NCBI RefSeq assembly: GCF_010093045.1
Contig: NZ_CP048115.1
Span: 2,418,001 to 2,482,000, forward strand
Length of the DNA stretch: 64,000 bases
Reading direction: 5' to 3'
Source: Mucilaginibacter sp. 14171R-50
Lineage (GTDB): Bacteria > Bacteroidota > Bacteroidia > Sphingobacteriales > Sphingobacteriaceae
Shown: positions 42,295 through 51,314 of the stretch, in pieces
Position numbering within the stretch: position 1 is the first letter of the stretch
Layout of the letters: each line of letters starts with the position of its first letter
Notes under the pieces: model-generated
The model's database searches: none
Told to the model about the DNA's origin: nothing
The model's input: only the letters and a program-made list of their open reading frames with translations
Program-made: the position numbers and the translations under genes

Positions 42295-42371
42295 CTAATT
42301 TTTATAAAATTAGTATAAATAACCTAATAAACAAAAAATTAGCTTAAAAAGCCTAATATTGCTATTGGTGG
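42295..42371. promoter_or_regulatory. Operator-like array of CTAAT...ATTAG sites
   Basis: CTAAT recurs at 42295, 42324 and 42353, exactly 29 bp apart. The first two are completed to 19-bp palindromes by ATTAG (42295-42313, 42324-42342). The third is a half site. They lie between the satD-like start (42279) and the divergent oxidoreductase gene, a natural place for autoregulation. Confidence 0.55.
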
Positions 42372-42380
42372 ATATTGCAC

Positions 42381-42411
42381 TTGAAATGTTTTATAAAAAA
42401 CTATACCTTTC
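42381..42411 (+). promoter_or_regulatory. Candidate Bacteroidota promoter for the oxidoreductase operon
   Basis: TTG at 42381-42383 and TACCTTTC at 42404-42411 resemble the phylum's -33 (TTG) and -7 (TAnnTTTG) elements with a 20-bp spacer, 64 bp before the ATG. Confidence 0.4.
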
Positions 42412-42474
42412 GCCTTTAAGCATCAAAGCTTCCTTATAAGTTCATAACAATTAAATAACCTTAACGCGTAAACC

Positions 42475-43842
42475 ATGAAAGAAAATTCTGAAGCATCCCG
42501 CAGGGGCTTTATAAAAAAGCTGGCTACCACCGCCGCTGCTGTTACCGCCGGAAGCAGCTTAATAGCTGCGGATAAGCACAGTTTTCATTACCTTAAACAA
42601 AAGTATAACCAGTACGGCCCTAACGACCAGGTTAATATAGCGCTGATAGGCGCGGGGGGCATGGGTACGCAGGATACCATAGTGGCCTTGCAGGTGCCGG
42701 GTGTAAAACTTGTTGCTGTTTGCGATTTGTATGATGGCCGTTTAAAGGATGCCAAAACACGCTGGGGAGCTGATATTTATACCACTAAAGTTTATAAAGA
42801 AATATTGAACCGCAAGGATGTTGACGCGGTAATTATAGCCACGCCCGATCATTGGCACCAGCAGATTTCTGTAGATGCTATGCACGCGGGCAAGCACGTA
42901 TACTGCGAAAAACCAATGGTACACTCAGTTACCGAGGGCCCCGCGGTGATTAAGGCACAGCAGGAAACGGGCAAGGTATTCCAGGTAGGCAGTCAAGGGG
43001 TATCATCGTTAGGTAACGAAAAAGCACATGAGCTATTAAAAAGCGGGGCAATTGGCGAATTAAATTATGCCGAAGGCTTTTGGGCGCGCCGGGCGCCGGT
43101 TGAAGTGTGGCAATACCCTATACCCGATGATGCATCGCCGCAAACGGTTGATTGGGAAACGTATGTGGCCAATACCCAAAAACGGCCGTACGACTCCAAA
43201 AGGTTCTTCCGCTGGAGAAATTATACCGATTATGGTACCGGTATGGCGGGTGATTTATTTGTTCATCTGTTTAGCAGTCTGCACTTTATTACCGGCTCAA
43301 TGGGGCCAAATAAAATATATGCATCCGGCGGGTTGCGTTACTGGAACGATGGCCGCGAAGTGCCTGATGTTTTGTTAGGTACCTTTGATTATGGTAAAAC
43401 TGTTGCCCACCCGGCGTTCAACCTGTCGTTACGGTGTAATTTTGTTGATGGCACAAGCGGTACCACTTATCTTAAACTGGTTGGGAGCGAGGGCTCAATG
43501 GATATCACCTGGGACAGCGTTACCCTGAAGCGGAATAAGGTTATCCAGTCGGACGATCCCTTTTATATCGAAAAGATGCGCAAAGCGGGGCAAACCGACT
43601 CGGGCCGGAAGCATATTCTACCTCCTGAAGAAATTACCTTTAACGCCGAAAAAGGCTATCTGGGTGGCCCTTACGACCATATGAACAATTGGATAACGGC
43701 TATCCGTAACAACGGTAAAGTTACCGAAGATGCTGTTTTTGGTTACCGCGCTGCCGCACCCGCGTTATTGTGTAACGATAGCTATTATAAAAACAGCCCC
43801 ATGTTTTGGGATCCTGAGAAAATGAAGATGGTTAAATCATAA
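42475..43842 (+). CDS. Gfo/Idh/MocA-family oxidoreductase with Tat signal
   Basis: 455 residues. The N-terminus carries a twin-arginine signal (EASRRGFIKKLATTAAAVTA), so the folded enzyme goes to the periplasm. The NAD-binding Rossmann motif is IALIGAGGMGTQDT (about residue 56). The signature AGKHVYCEKPMVHS (about 142-155) includes the catalytic-region Lys of EKP. It probably oxidises or reduces a sugar. The next gene encodes a DUF1080 protein, a pairing common in sugar-degrading loci. Substrate unknown. Confidence 0.9.
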   Translation: MKENSEASRRGFIKKLATTAAAVTAGSSLIAADKHSFHYLKQKYNQYGPNDQVNIALIGAGGMGTQDTIVALQVPGVKLVAVCDLYDGRLKDAKTRWGADIYTTKVYKEILNRKDVDAVIIATPDHWHQQISVDAMHAGKHVYCEKPMVHSVTEGPAVIKAQQETGKVFQVGSQGVSSLGNEKAHELLKSGAIGELNYAEGFWARRAPVEVWQYPIPDDASPQTVDWETYVANTQKRPYDSKRFFRWRNYTDYGTGMAGDLFVHLFSSLHFITGSMGPNKIYASGGLRYWNDGREVPDVLLGTFDYGKTVAHPAFNLSLRCNFVDGTSGTTYLKLVGSEGSMDITWDSVTLKRNKVIQSDDPFYIEKMRKAGQTDSGRKHILPPEEITFNAEKGYLGGPYDHMNNWITAIRNNGKVTEDAVFGYRAAAPALLCNDSYYKNSPMFWDPEKMKMVKS

Positions 43843-43850
43843 CAATACTT

Positions 43851-44561
43851 ATGATGATGAAAACAAATTTTAAGGTATTAGGGCTTGCAGCAGCCATAAG
43901 CTTTGGCAGCATGCAAAGTTTTGGCCAGGTAAAAAAGGCTGGTTGGATAAGTTTATTTAACGGAAAGGACCTGCAAGGATGGCATGGTTATAATAAAAAG
44001 GGCGAGGTTAAGAACTGGGAGATCGAGAATGGCGCTTTGGTTTGCCTTGGCGCGGTGAAAGGTACCGACACAGGGGGCGATATTGTTAGCGACAAGCAGT
44101 TTGCTAATTTTGAACTTACCTGGGAATGGAAGATTGACAAGGGAAGTAATAGCGGCGTATTATACCATGTTGTAGAATCGCCTAAATACGAGGCATCGTA
44201 CCTTACCGGCCCCGAGTACCAGATCATAGATGATATAGGCTGGGTTCCTGATAAACTGGAGGAATGGCAAAAAACCGGCGCCGATTACGCTATGCACATC
44301 CCCAATTCGCAAAAAAAGATAATGCCGGTTGGGCAGTGGAACACCAGCCGCATTATATTTAAAAACGGGCATGTTGAGCATTGGCTAAACGGAAAGAAAA
44401 TAGTTGAGTTTACCGCATGGGATGCCGACTGGCAAAAGAAAAAAGCCGAAGGTAAATGGAAAGACCATCCTGAATATGGCATGGCTAAAATTGGCCGTAT
44501 CGCTTTACAGGATCACGGTCATAAGGCTTACTACCGTAATATCAAAATAAGGCGGTTGTAA
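43851..44561 (+). CDS. DUF1080 (3-keto-disaccharide hydrolase-like) secreted protein
   Basis: 236 residues with a signal peptide (ending MQSFGQ). The beta-sandwich domain starts GWISLFNGKDLQGWHGYNK and continues with NWEIENGALVC, KGSNSGVLYHV, QWNTSRIIFKNGHVEHWLNG and GRIALQDHGHKAYYRNIKI, all hallmark DUF1080 segments. Some members hydrolyse 3-keto-glycosides. Starting 8 bp after the oxidoreductase fits a two-step pathway in which that enzyme makes the 3-keto sugar. The pathway is inferred. Confidence 0.9.
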   Translation: MMMKTNFKVLGLAAAISFGSMQSFGQVKKAGWISLFNGKDLQGWHGYNKKGEVKNWEIENGALVCLGAVKGTDTGGDIVSDKQFANFELTWEWKIDKGSNSGVLYHVVESPKYEASYLTGPEYQIIDDIGWVPDKLEEWQKTGADYAMHIPNSQKKIMPVGQWNTSRIIFKNGHVEHWLNGKKIVEFTAWDADWQKKKAEGKWKDHPEYGMAKIGRIALQDHGHKAYYRNIKIRRL

Positions 44562-44590
44562 GGAACTAAGCATCAGCATTAATTATCTGA

Positions 44591-44619
44591 AAAGGCTTGT
44601 CAATCGACAGGCCTTTTTT
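44591..44619 (+). terminator. Terminator after the DUF1080 gene
   Basis: AAAGGCTTGTC and GACAGGCCTTT pair with one G-T wobble around loop AATC, then a T run. Confidence 0.8.
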
Positions 44620-44758
44620 ATTTCGTCGATTATCGAACCCTGTTCGTCTGGCAAGTGTTACATTGCCCTCAAATTTGTCTACCATCGTTGCTTGTTTGTC
44701 TAATAGATTTCAGCTGTTTTTAAAATGCAGGTTCCTTTGTAAAATCTAAACCAGCATT

Positions 44759-45514
44759 ATGATCCACCATAAAGATTTTTTCATTGTACTCATTCGTTTG
44801 TTCCTGGGCTACATTTTTTTGTCGTCAGGTTTATGTAAGCTAACCAACGGGCATTTCGGGCAAATAATTGGCCCGCCATTGTTTGAGGCTATGCTGGCAA
44901 AATATGGTTTAGCTTTATTTGCCCGGGTAGTGGCTACTTTGCAGGTAGTGTGCGGTATACTGCTGCTATCGCAACGGTTTAGTACCATTGGTGCAATTAT
45001 GCTTGTGCCTATGAATTTATCTATCTTTGCTGTAACCATCTCCCTTAATTGGCAGGGCACACCGTATGTTAATGGTTTCTTCACCCTGTTAAATGTGCTT
45101 TTACTTATTTATGATTGGCATAAATTAAAAATATTGGTAAACCCTAAACGGGCATCATCGGTAAAGCCCACTATTATAGATGCGCATACATATAATATAT
45201 ACAACATAGCGGGGATGGTTTTTGCTGCAGTTGCAATTATTGCTTCGCGGTACGATATTATATTTACCAATGCCTTTGCCATAGCGGCATTTGTATGCTT
45301 TGGGTACGCTATAATACAGGTAAAAGCCGTTACCAAAATGCAGGCAATTATAGTTGCCCTGGTTATGTTGAATATGATAATGATAACGCTTGCCGGCAGG
45401 TTTGGCCTAATGGTGCAAAAGCTGGTTTTATATAATACGCTTGTTGTATTATTGCTGATAAGCCTGTCGTTTATAAAACGGCTTAACCCGGTAGATAAGC
45501 CGGCAGTAACGTAG
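44759..45514 (+). CDS. DoxX-like membrane protein
   Basis: 251 residues with about seven hydrophobic segments. The N-terminal half is DoxX-like (LIRLFLGYIFLSSGLCKLTN, then LPLFEAML-like and ATLQVVCGILLLSQRFSTIG). The second half adds four more helices of unknown kind. DoxX proteins are small redox-linked membrane proteins whose exact function is often unclear. It is a single gene between two unrelated operons. Confidence 0.75.
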   Translation: MIHHKDFFIVLIRLFLGYIFLSSGLCKLTNGHFGQIIGPPLFEAMLAKYGLALFARVVATLQVVCGILLLSQRFSTIGAIMLVPMNLSIFAVTISLNWQGTPYVNGFFTLLNVLLLIYDWHKLKILVNPKRASSVKPTIIDAHTYNIYNIAGMVFAAVAIIASRYDIIFTNAFAIAAFVCFGYAIIQVKAVTKMQAIIVALVMLNMIMITLAGRFGLMVQKLVLYNTLVVLLLISLSFIKRLNPVDKPAVT

Positions 45515-45592
45515 CCAAACTATCCTTACGGTAAAAAGACAAATAAAGTCAACATAAAAACATAATTTCGTTGCCGATAGTTATTCATATCT

Positions 45593-46351
45593 ATGGCAAA
45601 GATAGCACTGATAACAGGCGCCACCGCAGGGATTGGCGAGGCCTGTGCCCACACATTTGCGCGCGAGGGATACAACCTGATACTTACCGGTAGGCGTATG
45701 GAGCGCCTGGAAAAAATAGCGCAGCAACTGAATCATAAATACAATGTAGAGGTAGCTGTATCGTCATTTGACGTACGCAACCGCGAACAGGTTATTCAAA
45801 GCCTTGAAGGCCTGCCCGCCCACTGGAAAAAAGTTGATGTATTAGTTAACAACGCCGGCCTTAGTCAGGGGTTAGACCCTATTCAAAACGGTAGTTACGA
45901 AGATTGGGAAACCATGATAGATACCAATATAAAAGGGTTGCTTTATGTAAGTCGCGTAGTATCTAACTGGATGATAAAAAACGGCTACGGGCATATTGTT
46001 AACTTAGGATCGATAGCCGGGAAAGAGGTTTACCCTAACGGGAATGTTTATTGTGCTACCAAGCATGCCGTGGATGCCCTTAACAAAGGTATGCGTATAG
46101 ATCTGAATGGCTATGGTATCAGGGTTACCGGCATACATCCCGGCGCTGTAGAAACGGAATTTTCAGAGGTACGGTTTAAGGGCGATAAAGAGCGCGCAAA
46201 AAAAGTATATGAGGGTTTTGAGCCACTTGTAGCCAATGATATAGCGGAAACAATTTGGTTTGCAATATCGCGCCCGGCGCATGTAAACATTAACGACCTG
46301 GTTATTATGCCAACGGCGCAGGCCACAGCAACTAATATATTCAGGAAGTAA
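45593..46351 (+). CDS. Short-chain dehydrogenase/reductase (YdfG-like)
   Basis: A 252-residue classical SDR. The cofactor motif is TGATAGIGEA (residues 8-17), with Arg at the end of the second strand (GRRMERL) favouring NADP. Further motifs are NNAG (about 86-89), catalytic Ser in LGSIAG and YCATK. The C-terminal WFAISRPAHVNINDLVIMPT is typical of the YdfG group of 3-hydroxy-acid dehydrogenases. Soluble and monocistronic. Confidence 0.9.
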   Translation: MAKIALITGATAGIGEACAHTFAREGYNLILTGRRMERLEKIAQQLNHKYNVEVAVSSFDVRNREQVIQSLEGLPAHWKKVDVLVNNAGLSQGLDPIQNGSYEDWETMIDTNIKGLLYVSRVVSNWMIKNGYGHIVNLGSIAGKEVYPNGNVYCATKHAVDALNKGMRIDLNGYGIRVTGIHPGAVETEFSEVRFKGDKERAKKVYEGFEPLVANDIAETIWFAISRPAHVNINDLVIMPTAQATATNIFRK

Positions 46352-46468
46352 TAAGTCGGATACCCCGGCTGTCGGGTAGTCCGAAAGAAGAATTGCAAGA
46401 ACGGATAATAATATAAATACTTTCCGTCGTTCGGACGTACCGGACCGTCGGACTTAAAACTTAAAACC
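46352..46468. repeat. Palindromic intergenic repeat (GTCCGAA/TTCGGAC family)
   Basis: AAGTCGGA near 46353 pairs with TCCGACTT-like sequence near 46449. Several GTCCGG/CCGGAC words recur here and at 18556-18592. No gene in the interval. Confidence 0.5.
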
Positions 46469-46918
46469 ATGTCATTAATAACGCAGATAGACCAGGATAT
46501 AAAGCAAGCCATGTTAAGTAAGCAAGCCGACAGGCTGAGGGGCTTACGCGCCATTAAGTCGGCATTGCTGCTGGCCAAAACAGAAAAAGGTGCTGCTGAA
46601 GAGTTAACTCAGGATGCCGAGATCAAAGTTTTGCAAAGGCTTATTAAACAGCGCAAAGAGTCTGCAGACATCTACAAAACTCAGGGCCGCGATGATCTTT
46701 ATGATATAGAAATGGCCGAAATGTATGTAATTGAGCCATACCTGCCCAAGCAGATGACCCGGTTTGAGATAGAAGGTTTTGTACAGAATGTTATAGAAAG
46801 GCTGGGTGTAACTTCGGTAAAAGATATGGGACGTGTAATGGGAGTAGCCAATAAAGAGCTTGCCGGCCGTGCTGATGGTAAAACCGTATCAGAAGTGGTA
46901 AAACAACTATTGGGTTAG
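46469..46918 (+). CDS. GatB/YqeY-domain protein
   Basis: 149 residues: all-helical YqeY protein (ALLLAKTEKG, then VLQRLIKQRKESADIYKTQG, YLPKQMT and GRVMGVANKELAGRADGK). This domain is the tRNA-binding tail of GatB. The free-standing form may act in translation or tRNA handling. Length is normal, and the protein is cytoplasmic. Confidence 0.9.
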   Translation: MSLITQIDQDIKQAMLSKQADRLRGLRAIKSALLLAKTEKGAAEELTQDAEIKVLQRLIKQRKESADIYKTQGRDDLYDIEMAEMYVIEPYLPKQMTRFEIEGFVQNVIERLGVTSVKDMGRVMGVANKELAGRADGKTVSEVVKQLLG

Positions 46919-47041
46919 TTTTAGCGTAATTATTATCAAACAAAGCCTTGTAAACGGTATTATAATTATAATTTTACAACATTTGAGACCAAAACCAGGC
47001 GCGGCCTGATATATTTACATGATAACTCACATCCTTCATAT

Positions 47042-47803
47042 ATGAATTTTGCGCTTAAAGAAGAAAAAGGTTTCAGTTACATTGAAGAAGGCGAAGGCGA
47101 AACGCTGTTGCTGCTTCATGGGTTAATGGGCGCTTTAAGCAATTGGGACGAGGTGATAAAAGCATTTAGCCCGAACTATAGGGTCATTATTCCTGTTTTG
47201 CCTATTTATGATATGCCTTTGCTGACAACCGGGGTACGCAGCCTTTCAAAGTTTGTACATAAATTCATAAAATTCAAAAAACTTAGCAACGTTATTTTGC
47301 TGGGTAATTCGCTGGGAGGGCATGTTGGGCTCATCTATGTACTGGCACATCCGGGGTATGTAAAGGCGCTTGTTTTAACCGGCAGTTCGGGGTTGTACGA
47401 GAACGCATTCGGCGGTTCCTTCCCGCGACGCGAAAGTATCGATTTTGTGAGAGAGAAAGTACAATACACTTTTTATGACCCCGCGATAGCTACGGACGAA
47501 CTGGTGCACGAAGTATATCAAATGATAAATGACCGCCATAAGGTGATCAGGATATTGGCTATGGCAAAATCGGCCATACGGCACAACATGAAAACCGAGT
47601 TGCGCAAAATTACCATGCCGGTATCGTTGATATGGGGCCGCGATGATAAGATCACCCCGCCGGAGGTGGCTGTGGAATTCAACGAGTCGTTGCCCAATGC
47701 CGAACTGCATTGGATAGATAAATGCGGCCACGCGCCCATGATGGAACGGCCCGAAGAGTTTAACAGGTATCTTGCAATGTTTTTAAATAAAATAAAAAAA
47801 TAA
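47042..47803 (+). CDS. Alpha/beta hydrolase
   Basis: 253 residues. The nucleophile elbow is GNSLGGH (Ser at about residue 89), the oxyanion motif is LLHGLMG, the acid is Asp in WGRDDKITP, and His is in CGHAPMMERPEEF. It is a soluble hydrolase, substrate unknown. The CBS-domain gene follows after 2 bp, so it heads an operon that runs on to nadK. Confidence 0.9.
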   Translation: MNFALKEEKGFSYIEEGEGETLLLLHGLMGALSNWDEVIKAFSPNYRVIIPVLPIYDMPLLTTGVRSLSKFVHKFIKFKKLSNVILLGNSLGGHVGLIYVLAHPGYVKALVLTGSSGLYENAFGGSFPRRESIDFVREKVQYTFYDPAIATDELVHEVYQMINDRHKVIRILAMAKSAIRHNMKTELRKITMPVSLIWGRDDKITPPEVAVEFNESLPNAELHWIDKCGHAPMMERPEEFNRYLAMFLNKIKK

Positions 47804-47805
47804 CC

Positions 47806-48468
47806 ATGTATGCAATTGAGCTGATATCTAACGCTATGCCACCGGTACATACTTCTGATAGTATACAGAAGGTCTTTGACCGTATGGCAGAGTTTAAAGT
47901 TCGCCATTTGCCAATTGTTAACGAGGAGCAGTTTCTGGGTCTTATAAGCGAAGACGACCTGGTGGAAGAAAGCGACTTTAACGCGCCCATCGGCTCGCTT
48001 GCTTTATCGCTGGTTAACCCGTATGTACTGGAAGAACAACATGTTTATGATGTGATCAGATTGTTTTATGAACGACAACTGACCGTTGTGCCGGTGCTTA
48101 ACACAAAAAAGGATTACCAGGGCATGATCTCCATTAACGCCATGAACGAGTATTTTGCCAAGCTTACTTCGGTATCCGAGCCGGGCGGCATCATCGTTTT
48201 AGAAGTTGATAATAAAAACAACTCCCTGGCACACATGTCGCAGGTTGTTGAGTCTGATAACGCGCAGGTATTGAGCTCGTATGTCCGCACTTTCCCCGAT
48301 AGCACCCGCATCGAAGTAACCCTGAAGGTTAACAAGCAGGATATTTCAAATATACTGGCAACGTTTTTACGATATAATTACGATGTTAAAGCCACCTTTA
48401 ACTTCACCGACCATAATGACAACTCCATGGATAGGTTTGATTCGTTCATGAACTACCTGAATTTGTAA
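47806..48468 (+). CDS. CBS-domain protein
   Basis: 220 residues with a CBS pair in residues about 10-125 (KVRHLPIVNEEQFLGLISED and QLTVVPVLNTKKDYQGMISI) and an ACT-like C-terminal domain (GGIIVLEVDNKNNSLAHMSQ). It probably binds an adenine nucleotide and acts as a sensor. It is tightly spaced between the hydrolase and nadK (9 bp). This CBS-nadK pairing is conserved in Bacteroidota. Confidence 0.9.
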   Translation: MYAIELISNAMPPVHTSDSIQKVFDRMAEFKVRHLPIVNEEQFLGLISEDDLVEESDFNAPIGSLALSLVNPYVLEEQHVYDVIRLFYERQLTVVPVLNTKKDYQGMISINAMNEYFAKLTSVSEPGGIIVLEVDNKNNSLAHMSQVVESDNAQVLSSYVRTFPDSTRIEVTLKVNKQDISNILATFLRYNYDVKATFNFTDHNDNSMDRFDSFMNYLNL

Positions 48469-48477
48469 CCTTACCAT

Positions 48478-49359
48478 ATGAAGATAGCAGTTTACGGCAG
48501 ACAGTTTAATGATCCATCGGTGTTTCCGTATATCCGCCAGGTCTTCGATAGTCTGGCACAGCATAAGGTTGACGTTTATGTACATCCTGCGCTAAGCGAT
48601 TACTTACAGGGAAATGTTGATATATCTGCGTGTGCCACCCTTAATTGCGAAGAACCTATAAAAAACCATATCGATATTTTTTTAACGCTTGGCGGTGATG
48701 GTACCCTGTTGGATGTGGTGACCCTTATCCGCGATTCGGGCGTACCGGTTATCGGTATCAATTTTGGCAGACTGGGCTTTTTGGCAAGTATCAACAAAAG
48801 CGATATAGCGGCTGCTATACACGCGGTTGTCAACCACGAATTTTCATTAGACAGCCGCGAACTGCTGGTTATCGATTCAGAACAAAACCTGTTTGGCGAC
48901 AATAACTTTGCACTGAACGATGTAACCATTCATAAGCGCGACGATAGTGCTATGATAACCACCCACGTATCCCTTGACGGCGAGTTTTTAAACTCGTATT
49001 GGGGCGATGGTATCATTATATCAACCCCAACGGGGTCAACCGCTTATTCGTTAAGTTGTAACGGGCCTATCATTTTTCCGCAGTCAAACAGTATTGCACT
49101 TACGCCCGTTGCGCCGCATAATTTAAATGTAAGGCCGGTAGTATTGCCCGATACCAGCACACTTACGCTGGATATTGACTACCGGGGCAATAACTATATT
49201 GTATCGTGCGATAGCCGAACCGTAATAGTTAATAAGCCCATGCAGTTTAAAGTGTATAAGGCTGGCTTTAAGCTTAATTTGGTACGCCTTAATAATGAAA
49301 GTTACCTGTCTACGTTAAGGAAAAAGCTATTATGGGGTTTAGATGCCCGTAATTATTAA
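48478..49359 (+). CDS. nadK: NAD kinase
   Basis: 293 residues that phosphorylate NAD to NADP. Diagnostic motifs are the GGDGT loop in TLGGDGTLLDVV (about residue 63), FGRLGFLA, the NDVTIHKRDD segment and GDGIIISTPTGSTAYSLS. Length fits the family. It is the last gene of the CBS operon. Its stop codon now sits inside an 18-bp sequence duplicated on the far side of a MITE-like insertion. Confidence 0.95.
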   Translation: MKIAVYGRQFNDPSVFPYIRQVFDSLAQHKVDVYVHPALSDYLQGNVDISACATLNCEEPIKNHIDIFLTLGGDGTLLDVVTLIRDSGVPVIGINFGRLGFLASINKSDIAAAIHAVVNHEFSLDSRELLVIDSEQNLFGDNNFALNDVTIHKRDDSAMITTHVSLDGEFLNSYWGDGIIISTPTGSTAYSLSCNGPIIFPQSNSIALTPVAPHNLNVRPVVLPDTSTLTLDIDYRGNNYIVSCDSRTVIVNKPMQFKVYKAGFKLNLVRLNNESYLSTLRKKLLWGLDARNY

Positions 49360-49374
49360 ATTGCCTTTTGATGC

Positions 49375-49462
49375 TTAGCCTCACCCTGCCCTCTCCAATG
49401 AAGAGGGTTCAAAAAAGAGAGATTAAAGTCCTCTCCTTTGGAGAGGATTTAGGTGAGGCTAA
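49375..49462. mobile_element. MITE-like palindromic element between nadK and porG
   Basis: Terminal inverted repeats TTAGCCTCACC (49375-49385) and GGTGAGGCTAA (49452-49462) are perfect over 11 bp, with inner hairpin CCTCTCC/GGAGAGG. The element is flanked by an 18-bp direct repeat, AATTATTAAATTGCCTTT, at 49351-49368 and 49465-49482. That is what insertion with target duplication would leave. No open frame inside, so it is non-autonomous. Confidence 0.65.
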
Positions 49463-49483
49463 ACAATTATTAAATTGCCTTTA

Positions 49484-50269
49484 ATGCGTAAATTTCTTGC
49501 AGCTTTTTTACTATTGTTTATCACTATTAAGGTACAGGCCCAAACCTGGGAAATAGGAGGGGCAATAGGCGCCGCAGGCTACATTGGCGACCTGAATGTA
49601 AATAACCCCGTTAAACCCAGCGGCGGATTTGCCGGTTTGTTTGTGAAAGGAAACTTTAACCGTTATTTGGGGGTAAAGCTAAGCTACAGTTTCGCGCAGA
49701 TAAGTGGTGCCGATAGTACGTCGTCCAGCCAGCAGTTTCGTGATCGGAACCTCAGTTTTAAAACCCCTTTGAATGAACTTAGCCTGATGGGCGAGTTTAA
49801 TTTCATGAGCTATATACCCGACGCCGGCAAAAACAAATACACACCATATATATACCTTGGCGCGGGTGTTACATCGTACGCCCCAAGGGCTGTGTTAGAT
49901 GATAAGGTTGTGGGCTTAAGGCCCCTGCGCACCGAGGGGCAAAGCAACCCTTATGCAACCACCACTATTGTAATTCCTTTTGGCGCCGGCTTTAAGTACA
50001 ATTTTTCGGGTAAGTGGACGGTAGCTGCCGACCTGGGATATAGGTACACCACCACAGATTACCTTGACGATGTAAGCGGCCTGTATGCAGATCCGTCCCG
50101 GTTATCGAGTGCCACGGCAGTAAAACTGGCCGACCGTTCGGGCGAAAAAACACATGTTTACATAGGGGCTCCCGGTACCCAGCGGGGCGATTTTAAGCCC
50201 CGGGATTATTACATGTTTGTTGGCTTCACGCTTTCTTACACATTTGTAACATCTGCGTGCTATTACTAA
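49484..50269 (+). CDS. porG: PorG-like (DUF6089) outer membrane protein of the type IX secretion system
   Basis: About 261 residues from the ATG at 49484 (a TTG 9 bp upstream is in frame). Signal peptide ends near KVQAQ. A small beta-barrel follows (WEIGGAIGAAGYIGDLNVN, later FGAGFKYNFSGKWTVAADLG), ending in SYTFVTSACYY. Position before uppS-bamA-ompH-ompH matches porG of Porphyromonas gingivalis. PorG anchors the PorK/N ring to the outer membrane. Assignment is by context and general family pattern. Confidence 0.75.
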   Translation: MRKFLAAFLLLFITIKVQAQTWEIGGAIGAAGYIGDLNVNNPVKPSGGFAGLFVKGNFNRYLGVKLSYSFAQISGADSTSSSQQFRDRNLSFKTPLNELSLMGEFNFMSYIPDAGKNKYTPYIYLGAGVTSYAPRAVLDDKVVGLRPLRTEGQSNPYATTTIVIPFGAGFKYNFSGKWTVAADLGYRYTTTDYLDDVSGLYADPSRLSSATAVKLADRSGEKTHVYIGAPGTQRGDFKPRDYYMFVGFTLSYTFVTSACYY

Positions 50270-50400
50270 AACGGCGCGAAATAGAATATTATTCTATATA
50301 AATGAATTAAACAAAATTTAATTTTGTTTAATGGAACAAAGCAGTACATTTATACGTTTAATAATTAGTAACCTATTGTTTTACCTTAAACTGTATTGCC

Positions 50401-50922
50401 ATGGCCGAATTAAATTCACCCTCCGAAAAATCAGGAAATAAAAATCGTTCAAAAAAACCTGCATTAAGGGTAGATCTTACCGCGATGGTAGATCTTGCAT
50501 TCCTGCTTATTACATTTTTTATGCTTACCACATCGTTAACAAAACCAAAAGCAATGGATGTAGCTATGCCGGTGGGCGATGAGCCGGCGGGTGCGGCGGA
50601 GTCGCGTACCATGACCATCTGTCTTGGTAAAGATAATAAAGCCATGTATTATTTAGGCATTGCAGATAAGCCAGCTATCGCGCCGGCGATAACCAACTAT
50701 AGCCGGAGCGGCCTGCGCCATGCTATACTTGAAACCCGGAGACGCGTAATGCAAAGCACCGGTAAAAGTATGATAGTGATCATCAAACCGTCTGAAAAAG
50801 CTGTTTACGGCAACCTGGTAAACACGATCGATGAATTGAACATAACCGGTGTACAGCAATACGCTATTGCCGATATAGCGCCAAAGGATGTTAGTTTGCT
50901 AAAGAAGATGCAGGCTTTGTGA
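50401..50922 (+). CDS. ExbD/TolR-family biopolymer transport protein
   Basis: 173 residues with one membrane helix (DLAFLLITFFMLTTSL, about 28-43) bearing the conserved Asp at its start (LTAMVDLAFL), then a periplasmic domain (VYGNLVNTIDELNITGVQQY). ExbD couples the proton gradient to TonB with an ExbB partner, but no ExbB gene is nearby, so this is a solitary copy. It interrupts the usual porG-uppS neighbourhood. Confidence 0.9.
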   Translation: MAELNSPSEKSGNKNRSKKPALRVDLTAMVDLAFLLITFFMLTTSLTKPKAMDVAMPVGDEPAGAAESRTMTICLGKDNKAMYYLGIADKPAIAPAITNYSRSGLRHAILETRRRVMQSTGKSMIVIIKPSEKAVYGNLVNTIDELNITGVQQYAIADIAPKDVSLLKKMQAL

Positions 50923-51314
50923 TAACATCGAAAAAACTTGAATTTATCCGACTTTTTTCTGGCTTTTTTTGAAGGATCTGAACGAAAAAGCTTTGGGCTG
51001 CAACGCAAAATTTTTTTCAGAAAACTTCCGATTGATACCCCTTCTGATCGATAGCAACCGCACCTCCTCCGGCAGGTAGATTTTAAAGTCCTCTTCTGCC
51101 GGAGAGAGGCTGGGGTCTCACCTCGTGGAGTTTTTATATACTCACCCTGCAATTATTTCTTTTTACCGCATACTAAAATAAATACAATTAAGTTTTACCT
51201 TTGTCACCTGAAAAAAATAGCATAAGTAATTGAAAGCTTTGCTAAAAAAGGTTTTAAATTTTACAATGCAACAGGTGCAGCAGCCCAAACCAAGCTGTTA
51301 AAGCCCTTCGGGAA
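50923..51314. repeat. Intergenic stretch with a degenerate palindromic repeat
   Basis: No gene is seen in these 392 bp. CTCCGGCAG (51067-51075) and CTGCCGGAG (51096-51104) form a 9-bp inverted repeat around TTTTAAAGTCCTCTT. That word also occurs inside the element between nadK and porG, so this is probably a decayed relative. Confidence 0.5.

Noticed and set aside
47375..47731. Minus-strand frame within the alpha/beta hydrolase
   Set aside because: Antisense of a clearly identified enzyme, with no motif of its own.
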